Shown here in pieces: positions 22,357 to 32,889 of a stretch of 64,000 nucleotides of DNA (the stretch's first letter is position 1; the number at the start of each line of letters is the position of its first letter). The stretch covers positions 6,138,001-6,202,000 of the forward strand of contig JANFAH010000002.1 of NCBI GenBank assembly GCA_024663395.1. The letters are read 5' to 3'. Made by a program: the position numbers and the translations under genes. Under the pieces are notes generated by a model. It had not been told where the DNA came from and searched no databases. It worked only from the letters and a program-made list of their open reading frames with translations. The DNA is from Pisolithus tinctorius (lineage: Eukaryota; Basidiomycota; Agaricomycetes; Boletales; Pisolithaceae).

Positions 22357-24220
22357 TGTGAGTCAAAGTGTGGAAAGGTGGTGAAAACCAACCAAAACCA
22401 ACACAAAAGACAAATAATGTGTGAGTGGTGGTGTGCCTCCATGGAACCTGGAGTGCAGAGAAACCTAAATGTGTGGGGGGGACTTCAAGTAGAGGGCTCC
22501 TGGTGCAAGTGGTCAATGAGTTACGCAGGAGAGCATGAATGAATGCTGATTGAGAAGGGGATGCTGAACAGAGCAGGGGTGTTCAGCCAAAAGGACTTGG
22601 GAGTAATGGATTTCGATAGAATATGCTCCTGGTGCAAGTTGATGACAAGTTACACAGGAGTGGAAGAATGACTAAACAAGAGGTTGCTGACTAAGCACTG
22701 ATGATACTGCTGATGATGAATGAAGGTAGATAGACCCTTGATGGAGCCTCAACTACCAAGGATGATGGGTGGTGACAGGTAGACTCTTCCAAATGAGCCT
22801 CAACTGTCAACAATGAGATATGCACTGAACTGGCTGCTGAGCGACTTCTGGTTCACTTCCTGATTGCTTCTGGGTAGCTAAGTACATGGGGGTTTCTATA
22901 CTGTGGGGGGAGCACAGCTTGTGACAAACAAGGCACAAACACTTGGTATGTAATGAGTAAGGACTGAGTAATCATGATGAGTAAGTGAGAAATGAAAAGT
23001 AAGCAAGCAAAGAAGATTGGTAAGTATTGGCAATGAACAAGTCAAGGATAGTCAAAATATCACAGAATGAGTCAAATGAAGTCAGAAACCGAGTAAGCAC
23101 ACTGATATCACATTAGGGGGTGGTGATGCAAGTTAGATCTCAGTGGAGACATCTCTAGATCCAAAGATGGCATGACAGATGGATGGTGTTTCCAAACAGG
23201 GAAGTATTAATTCCAGAATTGAAGGGCATGAGTCAGGTGTCAAAGGGGGCTAGGGCATTGGGGGTCTGTGGGGCAATGGGAGCATATGCAATCATGTCTC
23301 CCACCCTTCCATCCTCTCAGCAAAGTAACAAAAACCTCATGAATGGGGCTCTGATGGAGGAGGAGGAGAAGGGGGGATGTCTTCTGCTGGATCTTGCAGT
23401 AAGAAGGCAAGATGCATGTCATACTCATCATGAATGCAATCAGGGAGGCTGGAGAACAGTAGATTATACTGCAGCTGTCGCAATGCAGGAAGAATGATGG
23501 ACGAGACTGGAACAAAGACAGTGCAGGGAACAGGGAGGAACAATCCATATGCTTCATCAAGAGGGGAGAGCAAAACAACCACATAAGACCTTTCTAACTG
23601 AGTGACAGACCTGAGGTGACCAAAGAATGTCCTTCTGGAAGTCATACTGACAAGGAGAACATGCTGACGAAGCTGCATGGGATGGGACAGGGCTGACAAC
23701 GACAGGATGAACCAGGGGGCTTCAGGACAGAAGCTGGTGGGAATGCCTGGCAGATATACATAGCCATTGTCTCTGGCAAATGAGACAAGTGAGATGATTG
23801 ATGAAGAGGTGGCCATGATTGATGGTCTTAGTGAAATGAGCATCTGATGGATGGAGTGCTGTAGAAATGCATAGAGTGCAAGGATCCTCTCCAAATTTGG
23901 AAGGAAGAATCGTGGGGCCGAGCACTTCAAGTGAGTGTGAGAACAGAGTCAATATCTTTGGAAATGGCAGAGATACAATGAAAACTGGAATGCTGTACAC
24001 GGGTGCTAAACACCTTTAATGCACACTTAACTTGCTTCCTCTTTTCTCTTTAGCACTGACAACTCGTTCTTGTGCAAAGGATGACTGTTAACGTCTGACA
24101 GTCTTTCTACACATGAGGCCTCTAGTCTTCATCTGTGTGGCATGGGCATTGTGCACAACTTGTCGACGAGTTAGGCAGAGTCAGCTGTAACCATGTCCAC
24201 AACACCTTTGGTGTGTGATA
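22357..24220 (-). mobile_element. ORF-bearing LTR-like element F, copy 1
   Basis: A 1864-bp element whose minus strand runs from TATCACACACC (TGTCACACACC in copy 2) to TTTGACTCACA. It is flanked by the 4-bp duplication CTGT (22353-22356 and 24221-24224). It is homologous end to end with 51029-52851. No internal duplicate ends and no pol are seen, so I read it as a long solo LTR. A non-autonomous element with TG...CA ends is the alternative. Confidence 0.7.
23337..23816 (-). CDS. 159-aa conserved ORF of element F, unknown function
   Basis: ATG at 23816 (MATSSSIISLVSFARDNGY) runs to a stop at 23337. The homologue at 51408-51887 has exactly the same length, start and stop, despite many transitions between the copies. 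Conserved segments include YLPG.PTSF.PEA, VSMTSRRTFFGHL, LERSYVVV and LPD.IHDEYD. The C-terminus is acidic and Pro/Ser-rich, with no obvious membrane segment or signal peptide. I do not recognise the family. The frame also continues upstream, so an N-terminal extension is possible. Confidence 0.55.
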   Translation of the reverse strand: MATSSSIISLVSFARDNGYVYLPGIPTSFCPEAPWFILSLSALSHPMQLRQHVLLVSMTSRRTFFGHLRSVTQLERSYVVVLLSPLDEAYGLFLPVPCTVFVPVSSIILPALRQLQYNLLFSSLPDCIHDEYDMHLAFLLQDPAEDIPPSPPPPSEPHS

Positions 24221-24511
24221 CTGTGGCTATGTATGCTGGTGTTTTCTGGACCATAGTGAAGCTGCCATGGTTACATGGTGTAGGTAAATGACCATTCAAG
24301 CCTTCAAAAACAGGTGCCACTATGGTGGCATAGTACCTCTGGCTTCCACATATTATTCCAGCATGGTATGGGTACCAAGATCATCAGGAAGCAAAAAAGT
24401 GGTTTAAACCTGTTTAGACCCGTCACTGACTGGTCATGACTGTGATTCCATCATTCCCTGTCTCTCTGATGATAGAGGCAATAGATGGCAAGTTCTGCTA
24501 TGCCTCCAGTG
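24221..24511. other. Spacer between element F and gypsy copy 2
   Basis: No gene is recognised. It could be the displaced 5' flank of the TET/JBP gene, because element F separates it from that gene. The short open frames on the minus strand are broken by stops. Confidence 0.35.
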
Positions 24512-25080
24512 CATTCTCGTATTACCAAATATGTCATGGAGTTCAATCGCTGGGCTTCACAGGTCAAGGACTACGGTGTCGGTGCACTCTGCCACTGCTT
24601 CTATAGCAGACTTCCAGACCACATCAAGGATGAGATCACTCATGTCGGAAAACCCTCTACCCTCACACAACTCCGCGAACTTGCCCAGACCATCAATGTG
24701 TGCTACTGGGAGTGCAAAGCGGAAATCTCATGTACCACCAAGTCTGCCTCCGACAAGTCGCAGTCCTCCAACTCTGACAACAAGTCTAAATCATCGTCCT
24801 CCGCCTCCACTCAAAAGTCCGACACCAAGGGCAAGCAGAAAGATCTGCCCAAGTCCAACGCATCCAAGTCCGATATTGCCCACCTTCTGGGTAAAGATGG
24901 CAAACTCACCTCCGCTGAGCGCCAGCACAGGATGAAAAACAACCTCTGCCTCTTCTGTGGCGAGGCTGGCCACTCTGCCAAGGACTGTCCCAAGTCCACC
25001 TCTCGTGCAGCCAAAGCCTGTGCAGCTATGGCTGGAACTCTGCCTACTCTGCCTGCGGAGCAGGCAGAGCCAAAAAATTA
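24512..25080 (+). pseudogene. Gag, gypsy copy 2, 5'-truncated
   Basis: Similarity to the family gag starts abruptly at about 24512 (ITKYVMEFNRWASQVKDYG), so the 5' LTR and the first 240 or so codons are missing. The remaining frame is uninterrupted through the CCHC knuckle CLFCGEAGHSAKDC (24946-24987) to the stop TAG at 25078-25080. Codons keep CpG, unlike copy 1, which marks this as a younger insertion. Confidence 0.85.
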
Positions 25081-25115
25081 GTCCGCTCCTCCAGGGAGCT
25101 CACACAACCTGGAGG
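25072..25115 (+). promoter_or_regulatory. -1 ribosomal frameshift cassette, copy 2
   Basis: A AAA AAT (25072-25078) abuts the gag stop. After a nine-base spacer, CCTCCAGG (25088-25095) pairs with CCTGGAGG (25108-25115). Base changes from copies 1 and 3 fall in the spacer and loop, not in the heptamer or stem. Confidence 0.75.
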
Positions 25116-27501
25116 AAGCGTTGAACCCAACTGTGTGCAACCAGACATCCGACTCAACATGTCTGCTTTTTCTAGTCCCAATTCCTTACTTCCATCTGTA
25201 ACTCTTCCAGATTATTCTGTTGATACTTTCTCTGCATTGATCGATTCTGGTTCTTCTCATTGCTTCATAGACCTGTCTGTAATTAAAAAATATGCCATTC
25301 CTGTTTCCTCCGTTTCTCCACCAATTCCGCTCCACTTGTTTGATGGTAGTACAAACACTGGCATTTCCCAAGAAGTAGATCTTGCCCTCCGCTTTCCTTC
25401 TGGCAATGTCAATTCCATTTCATTTTATGTTACTCCATTGGATTCTTCATGTTCGCTGGTGTTAGGACACAACTGGCTCACCCGCTTCAATCCATTGATT
25501 GACTGGGTACTGGGCAGTATATCATTCAAACCACTGTTACAGGGAATGCCAATGCCCCAGGTGCCTTCGTCATCTTCTGCTGTGTCCTCCACTCCAGCTC
25601 TGACACCCTCCGCTCTGTCTGCAGCTCTGTCTGCAACTCTGACCAACTTGCCACGCTCCGCTCCACTTGTCTCACTCATCAATGCTGCTGCATATGTCAG
25701 AGCCTGTGCCCTCCCTGGCTCTAGACAGTTCCACTTCCAGCTTTCTGCTGATGATGTGAGGCTTTGTGCGTCCTCCGCTTCATCTCCGCCTCCTGACCTC
25801 TCCTCGGTTCCTTCTGAGTATCACGAGTTTGCCGATGTCTTTAGTAAAGACAAGGCCACTGAACTCCCACCACACTGCTCGTTCAATCTCAAGATTGACC
25901 TCAAGGAAGGAGCTTCTCCGCCCATTGGTACAATCTACTCTCTTTCTCCGCCAGAGCTTGAAGCTCTCTGCACCTTCATTGACGAGCATCTTGGCTATGG
26001 TTTCATCAAGCAGTCCACCTCCGCTCATGGTGCCCCTGTCCTCTTCATGAAGAAGAAGGATGGTTCACTCCACCTCTGCGTTGACTATCGAGGACTCAAT
26101 AAAATCATGAAAAAAGACCACTATCCGCTGCCGCTCATCTCCGACCTACTCGACTCTCCAAGCCATGCTAAAGTCTACACCAAGATCGACCTCCGCCATG
26201 CCTATCATCTGGTCCGCATCACAGACGGAGATGAATGGAAAATGGCATTCTGCACTCGTTATGGTTCTTACGAGTGGTGGGTAATGCCATTCAGTCTGAC
26301 TAATGCACCTGCAGCCTTCCAGCGATTCGTCAATAGCATCTTTGCAGACATGCTCGATGTCTGCATCGTGGTATACCTCGATGACATCTTAATTTATTCA
26401 CAGGATGTGGAGTCACACCGCGAACATGTAAAAGAGGTACTCCGCCACCTTCGAAAGCATGGTCTCTATGCCAAGCCAGAGAAGTGTGAGTTTCACTCTG
26501 ACTCCATTGAGTACCTCGGCTACATTCTTTCTCCCTCTGGTCTCACCATGTCTGCCAAGAAGGTTCAGGCAGTCTGTGACTGGCCTGAGCCGCAGAAGGT
26601 GCGAGACATCCAGTCTTTCCTTGGTTTCACAAATTTCTATAGATGATTCATTAATAACTACTCCGACATCGTCGTTCCGCTCACTCGCCTCATGCGAAAG
26701 GGTGCTCCTTGGAACTTTTCCGAGGAGTGCCACTCTGCTTTCCTCCACCTGAAGGATGCCTTCAGCTCTGCTCCCGTTCTCACTCATTGGGTCCCTGATG
26801 CTCCGCTTGCAGTTGAAACCAACACCTCCGACTATGCCGTTGCTGGCATTTTGTCGATCACTTGCTCTGATGGTGAACTCCGCCCAGTCGCTTTCTACTC
26901 TCGCACCATGACTGCACCAGAACTCAACTATGATACCCATGACAAGGAGCTGTTGGCTATCTTCGAGGCCTTCTGTGATTGGCAGCATTACCTAGAGGGC
27001 GCTGCCTTACCTGTCGATGTGGTGACAGACCATAAAAACCTTGAGTATTTTTCCATCTCTAAGGTTCTCACCCATCGACAGGCCCACTGGTCAGAGTACC
27101 TTTCCCAATTCAATCTTTCTATCCGCTTCTGACCTGGCCACTTAGGAGCCAAACCCGACACACTTACATGACGTTGGGATGTCTACCCAAAAGGGGGGGA
27201 TAGGGACAACGCACAGGTAAATCCTCACAATCTCCGCCCTATGTTTACACAGGAGCAACTCGCGTCATCCCTCCATACCACCACCCTCATGGCACCTGTG
27301 CTCCATGCTGCCATGGTCTTCGATGTTGAGTGCTTGCACTCTGACATCATCTCCGCCCTACCCTCTGATCCTGTCTCCACCAGCCATCTTCCAACTCCAA
27401 CTAAGCCTCGGTGGTCCCTGGACTCCAACAGTCTACTCCGCCTTGACAGTTGTATCTTTGTCCCTGACATTGATGACCTCTGCCTCCGAGTGCTTCGGTT
27501 C
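25081..27501 (+). pseudogene. Pol 5' part, gypsy copy 2: protease, RT, RNase H, integrase start
   Basis: The frame is open from the gag overlap to 26646. Protease has LIDSGSSHCFID (about 25239-25274). RT covers about 25900-26640 with KIDLRHAYH and the catalytic YLDDILIYS. A TGA at 26644-26646 ends it where copy 3 reads CGA, so this is a single CpG transition. RNase H (26692-27132) carries ETNTSDYAVAG and THDKELLAIFEAF. It ends in a second TGA (27130-27132) where copy 3 has CGA. After a purine tract (27189-27203) integrase begins at 27241. The giant transposon interrupts it at 27502 within the segment just before the HHCC finger; coding resumes at 50041. Confidence 0.9.
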
Positions 27502-28500
27502 CACTTCAGGTAACCACTTTTCATAAGCATTTAGGCTGAATAGTTTCTCCAAACCATCCAGCCTAATAGCCTCCCAGACCAAGGTCTGCCCAGGGACATC
27601 TGGTCATGTCCCAGGGCTATGCAGATTTTTAGGCCCTGGGACAGATGGGATTTCCCACATAGCCATCCATTCAAATGCAATTATTTGGGATGTCCCAAGA
27701 CTGCCTTGGGTGACTGGGGTCCCTACTCCTGAAAGTGCAGCTTATATTAGCATTGAAATAGCTGCAGAAATCCTAGCCCCCTTGCTCCTCTGACAGATTT
27801 AATCCACAAAGTATCCTTTGACCTATACATCCCCTCCCATCCCACCATGCATAGTAGTATACAATAGTACTTTTCATGTACATCTTTGCAATGTGATTCT
27901 GCTGTATTGGGACATCTCACTAGTTGCCAGGGAGATGACCCACCTGGGCCTCCACATTTGCCTTGAAAATTGCAATAATAAATTAAATTGAATCAATTTG
28001 TGTCTATACCTCATGCAATTTGTACTGTATGAAGGAAGAAGTGAATGGTTTTTGAACACTTGTGAGACAAGCCAATATCTCAAAGTCCCCCACATAGAAC
28101 ATGGTGTTGGTCACCTTTGCAACACCATCTGCAGAGGGCAGAATGTCCCAGATGAGCCTCTGAGGTTGTCATGGGGCATTGTGCTGGTCTGCAAAGGTAG
28201 CTTAGGAGGATGTGCCATCATAGCCCTCTGAGGCTGGGATGGGACATCCCACTGACTTTCATAAGGGGACTTGGGATGTCCCACAGCAGCCTCCAAGGCT
28301 ACCTTGGGACATCCCACCCTCCCCTTTGCCAACCAGTGGGATGTCCCACAACAGCCTCTAAGGCTACATTGGGACATCCCACTGTTCCCTCTGCCAACCA
28401 GTGGGATGTCCCACAACAGCCTCTAATGCTACATTGGGACATCCCACTGTTCCCTCTGCCAACCAGTGGGATGTCCCACAACAGCTTCTAAGGCTATGTT
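27502..28500 (+). repeat. Left terminal inverted repeat of the giant transposon
   Basis: It is collinear with 50040-49042 (coordinates sum to 77542). No difference was seen in the outer 230 bp that I compared base by base, and about one residue change appears in the translated inner part. Beyond 28500 the arms stay homologous but shift by indels, out to about 31010. Confidence 0.9.
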
Positions 28501-28620
28501 GGGATGTCCCACCCTCCCCTTTGCCAAGCAGTGGGATGTCCCACAACAGCCTCCAAGCCTACATTGGGACATCCCACCCTCCCCTCTGGCAACCAGAGGG
28601 ATGTCCCAACACAGCCTCTA
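28262..28620. repeat. 65-bp palindromic satellite, left array 1
   Basis: About five units. Each contains GGGATGTCCC, then AGCCTCTAAGGCT, then GGGACATCCC. The outer 10-mers are reverse complements and the middle is itself a small palindrome, so each unit can fold as a hairpin. Confidence 0.9.
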
Positions 28621-28677
28621 AGGTGTTGAAGTAGTAATCTGCACTAATCCTACAAGCACCATAGAGAATCCAATGCA

Positions 28678-28752
28678 AGGTAGCTCCATGGTCAGAGCAG
28701 CTGCTTGACACTGAGAGGGTCCTGGCTCAATGCCAGCTCTGGTCACATTTTC
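28678..28752 (+). repeat. tRNA-like module 1
   Basis: TAGCTCCATGGTCAGAG resembles an A box and GGCTCAATGCC a B box, with tRNA-like spacing, ending GGTCACATTTTCATC. It is a tRNA-derived SINE-like relic. The next 340 bases (to 29095) are unassigned and resemble 31015-31210. Confidence 0.5.
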
Positions 28753-29095
28753 ATCAGGTTATGAGCTGCAGCTGGAACCCATGCATGCTCAGTACAATGG
28801 GTCATGCAGCATCCTTAGTAAGTCCAGATCATGTGAGTTACATGGACACAAGGTGGCTGATAGTAAGGCCTCCTGGAAACACAGCAGTAAATCCTGATCC
28901 ATCACATGACACAAGGTCAAAAGGCAATCAGACCATTTGCATGACCCTAGGGGGTGTGCACTGTTTTTACACTCCAAAAGTGGCCAGATGAAGGGACCAC
29001 ATTGGAGATGGTGCATTCTGTGCATTAACTTCATGGAGATATGTTCCCACAGTGCTAGTCTAAGCCCCCAAGCTACTGACACTAGTACCCAGACC

Positions 29096-29172
29096 ATATG
29101 GCTCAGTGGTTGCAGCACCTGGTAAACACCTAGGAGGTCACTGGTTCAATCTTAGGACTGGTCACATTTTCC
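29096..29172 (+). repeat. tRNA-like module 2
   Basis: TGGCTCAGTGGTTGCAGCACC (A-box-like) and GGTTCAATCTTAGG (B-box-like) are followed by a TTTTCCTCATAAGG tail that leads straight into satellite array 2. Confidence 0.6.
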
Positions 29173-29175
29173 TCA

Positions 29176-29695
29176 TAAGGCTACATTGGGACATCCCTCC
29201 CCCCCTCTGGCAAGCAGTGGGATGTCCCACAACAGCCACTAAAGCTACATTGGGACATCCCTCCCCCCCTCTGGCAAGCAGTGGGATGTCCCACAATAGC
29301 CTCTAAGGCTACATTGGGACATCCCTCCCCCCCTCTGGCAGGCAGTGGGATGTCCCATGACAGCCTCTAAAGCTACATTGGGACATCCCTCCCCCCCCCT
29401 CTGGCAAGCAGTGGGATGTCCCACAACAGCCTCTAAGGCTACATTGGGACATCCCTCCCCCCCTTTGGCAAGTAGTGGGATGTCCCTTGACAGCCTCTAA
29501 AGCTACATTGGGACATCCCTCCCCCCCTCTGGCAAGCAGTGGGATGTCCCATGACAGCCTCTAAGGCTACATTGGGACATCCCTCCCCCCCTCTGGCAAG
29601 TATTGGGATGTCCCACAATAGCCTCTAAGGCTACATTGGGACATCCCCCCCCCTCTGGCAACCAGTGGGATGTCCCACAGCAGCCTCTGAGCAAG
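29176..29695. repeat. 65-bp palindromic satellite, left array 2
   Basis: About eight units with the variant spacer CCCTCCCCCCCTCTGGCAAGCAGT between palindromes. Confidence 0.9.
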
Positions 29696-29786
29696 TGGGG
29701 AATGGTGCATTGCTCTTCACATAGTCTTGTTCCCATGTCACTGGTTTTCCCCCATGCTACTGATATTAGTGGCTGGACAATATATA

Positions 29787-29852
29787 TTTGCTCAACTGTT
29801 AGAGCACTGGTTATCACCTAAGAGGTTGCTTCAATCCCAGCTCTGGTCACAT
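29787..29852 (+). repeat. tRNA-like module 3
   Basis: GCTCAACTGTTAGAGCACTGG and TTGCTTCAATCCCAG resemble A and B boxes; the tail is GGTCACATTTCCATCATAA. One partial satellite unit follows. The next 260 bases (29905-30165) are unique to the arms, with a mirror copy at 48256-48510. Confidence 0.55.
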
Positions 29853-30167
29853 TTCCATCATAATGGCTACATTGGGACATCCCACTTCCCCCTCTGGCAA
29901 CTGGGGATAGTGTTGCTGTGGCTCAGGGAGCTGTCCTAAGCCAAGGGCCATACCACATCTATATTATTGAGTATTAAAATAATTATTGTAGATTTGGTAT
30001 GTGGCAACTCAAGGCTACATTTGGTAATAGTTGTCATAGTGACTAAGCTGCTTGTTGTTGAGCAGGTCAGCCTTTGGAGCTGAGCCACAGCAACACTAGC
30101 TGAGGCTATGTCCCAGACCACCCTCTTGGGTTATATTGGGTCATCCCACCCCACTCTCCAGCAGACA

Positions 30168-30234
30168 GTCCAGTGGTTGTAGCACCTGGTGAACATCTAG
30201 GAGGTCACTGGTTCAATCTTAGGACTGGTCACAT
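30168..30234 (+). repeat. tRNA-like module 4
   Basis: GTGGTTGTAGCACCTGG and GGTTCAATCTTAGG, closely related to module 2. Its mirror copy lies at 48190-48256. Confidence 0.6.
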
Positions 30235-30244
30235 TTTCCTCATA

Positions 30245-31010
30245 AGGCTACTTTGGGACATCCCTCCCCCCCCTCTGGCAAGCAGTGGGATGTGCCACAA
30301 CAGCCTCTAAAGCTGCATTGGGACATCCCTCCCTCCCATCTGGCAAGTAGTGGGATGTCCCACAACAGCCTCTAAGGCTACATTGGGACATCCCTCCCCC
30401 CCTCTGGCAAGCAGTGGGATGTCCCATGACAGCCTCTAAAGCTACATTGGGACATCCCTCCCCCCCCTCTGGCAAGCAGTGGGATGTCCCACAACAGCCT
30501 CTAAGGCTACATTGGGACATCCCTCCCCCCCTTTGGCAAGTAGTGGGATGTCCCATGACAGCCTCTAAAGCTACATTGGGACATCCCTCCCCCCCTCTGG
30601 CAAGTATTGGGATGTCCCATGACAGCCTCTAAAGCTACATTGGGACATCCCTCCCCCCTCTCTGGCAAGCAGTGGGATGTCCCACAACAGCCTCTAAGGC
30701 TACATTGGGGCATTCCTTCCCCCCCTCTGGCAACCAGGGGGATGTCCCACAATAGCCTCTAAGGCTACATTGGGATATCCCTCTCCCCCTCTGGCAACCA
30801 GTGGGATGTCCCACAACAGCCTCTGAGGCTACATTGGGGCATCCCACCCTCCCCTTTGCCAACCAGTGGGATGTCCCACAACAGCCCCTACACCTACATT
30901 GGGACATCCCTCCCCACCATCTGGCCAGCAGTGGGATGTCCCACAGCAGCCTCTAAGGCTAAGTTGGGATGTCCCACCCCCCTGTCTGGCCAGATGTCCC
31001 ACACCACTCT
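30245..31010. repeat. 65-bp palindromic satellite, left array 3
   Basis: About eleven units of the same palindromic repeat. The long open frames here are only translations of the repeat. Confidence 0.9.
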
Positions 31011-31211
31011 CCACATAACACAAGGCCAAAATGCTATCAGACCATTTGCATGATCATAGGAGGCATGCACCCTTGTTGCACTCCAAAAATTCCCAGATTG
31101 AAGGACCATGTTGGAAATGGTGTATTCTGTGCATTGCACTCCACATAGTTTTGTTCCCACATCACTGGTCCATGCCCCATGCTACTGATGCTATCACCTA
31201 GACAATATACA

Positions 31212-31276
31212 CAACTGAGCAGTCAGAGCACCTGGTTAACACCTAAGAGGTTGCTTCAATCCCAGCTCTGGTCACA
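31212..31276 (+). repeat. tRNA-like module 5 (tRNA-Val-like anticodon loop)
   Basis: CAGTCAGAGCACCTGGTTAA continues to ACACC, giving an anticodon loop TTAACAC (AAC, valine), followed by TTGCTTCAATCCCAG. This is the most tRNA-like of the set, but it lacks a proper acceptor stem, so it is probably not a functional tRNA. Confidence 0.55.
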
Positions 31277-31284
31277 TTTCCATC

Positions 31285-31735
31285 ATAAGGCTACATTGGG
31301 ACATCCCCCCCCCCTCCAGCAGCCAGTGGGATGTCCCACAACAGCCTCTCAGGCTATGTTGGGACATCCCAACCCCCTTCCATACACCTGTGGGATGTCC
31401 CACAACAGCCTTTCAGGCTGTGTTGGGACATCCCAACCCCCTTTCCAGCAACCAGTGGGATGTCCCATGACAGCCTCTCAGGCTATGTTGGGACATCCCA
31501 TCCCCCTTCCATAAACCAGTGGGATGTCCCACAACAGCCTCTCAGGCTATGTTGGGACATCCCATCCCCCCTTCCAGAAACCAGTGGGATGTCCCACAGC
31601 AGCCTCTCAGGCTATGTTGGGACATCCCATCCCCCCTTCCAGAAACCAGTGGGATGTCCCACAGCAGCCTCTCAGGCTATGTTGGGACATCCCATCTCCC
31701 CCTCTGGACACCAGTGAGATGTTATACAAATGCCA
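31285..31735. repeat. 65-bp palindromic satellite, left array 4 (variant)
   Basis: Seven units of a distinct subtype, with AGCCTCTCAGGCTATGTT in the middle and CCCTTCCAGAAACCAGT as spacer. This subtype has no counterpart in the right arm. Confidence 0.9.
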
Positions 31736-31839
31736 CAGAGGCAACTGTTGGACATCCTACCCTGTATCTCTGACATCCACATTGTCCTCTGCCCACAATT
31801 GGGATATATATTGTCACATTGTAACAGGCTCAATCAATG

Positions 31840-32640
31840 GCACCAATCAGTTCAAGTCAGATCACCATGATTTTTGGAGATTCAGAATCAGGGCAATGAG
31901 ACACAGGTCTGCCTTGCAGATGTCCATTACACATATAACCGAGATTGTGAGCCCATTATTGCATAATTCTTCACACAAGATTCATATCCTTTGAGCCCCA
32001 CGTAATTTCTAGAGAACAGTACCAAAAAATATGTGCAGAGATGAAAAGTCAGTGACCAGGTGAGCAGTGAGCAGTGAATAACATGCTCCAAATGTCCTAT
32101 ACATATCATTGCTTGAAATAGTCATGGCACCCAAAGAATGCTATTCAAATTTTATTTGAAGCAAGTCTTGAGATGTGAGGCAAGGGGACAGGTAGAGGGT
32201 AGCACATGATTGGTAAGCAGCCACCATGTGTAGATAAGACAATACTAGGTGTAGAACTTCAGATCACCACAACACACTGCATAATTGCATATATTTTTGG
32301 TACTGTTCTCTAGATGATACACAGGGCTCCAAGGATATGAATCTTGTGTGAAGAAATATGCAATAATAGGCAAAGTAGAGGGCTCTCTACTGCCCAAAAA
32401 AACATTGAAAGCCTGCTGGACAATTGATGTATAGAAGACCACTATTGGTTTGCTAAGGTGTACAGATGCCTAGATCACTTGCAATTTTGATTGTATATGT
32501 GAAATCAGCCTATGCTTTTTCAGGCTTATATAGTGCTAGAACTAGTCTAATTTTTACACCAGGACCTACATCTAATTTCCCTGATTCTGAATCTGCAAAA
32601 ATTGTGGTGATCTGACTTGAATTGATTGAGATATCAAAGT
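31840..32640. repeat. Foldback (nested inverted repeat) of about 0.8 kb
   Basis: The segment 31846-31900 is repeated in reverse at 32574-32630 (TTCAAGTCAGATCACCA against TGGTGATCTGACTTGAA). The segment 31957-32035 is repeated in reverse at 32286-32375 (both carry CTTCACACAAGATTCATATC). No coding potential is seen here or up to 32880. It may be a foldback or MITE-like insertion. Confidence 0.65.
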
Positions 32641-32889
32641 TATAACATTTAGCTACTACATGTGTGTGATTTTGTTTATTTGGCCTTGCTCTCAGTTTTG
32701 AAAATAACTGTAACACGAGGAGCAACAAGGCACAAACACAGTAGCTAGGACTGCAGGAATTGTATATACAGATTGAGGCATCATCTACAGTGCCTAACAG
32801 CAGTGGACATGTGATGGACATTGGTACCATATGTGATTTGACCCTGGACCGCCCCTAACAAAGAGTTGATAAGTGGCTGGTACTGAAAT

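Noticed and set aside
31212..31276. Functional tRNA-Val gene
   Set aside because: The anticodon loop and T-arm region are tRNA-like, but no acceptor stem can be formed and the sequence belongs to a repeated SINE-like family.
28262..31735. CRISPR-like array (regular palindromic repeats)
   Set aside because: Repeat and spacer are both conserved between units, the unit is 65 bp throughout, there are no cas genes, and the host is eukaryotic. It is a tandem satellite.
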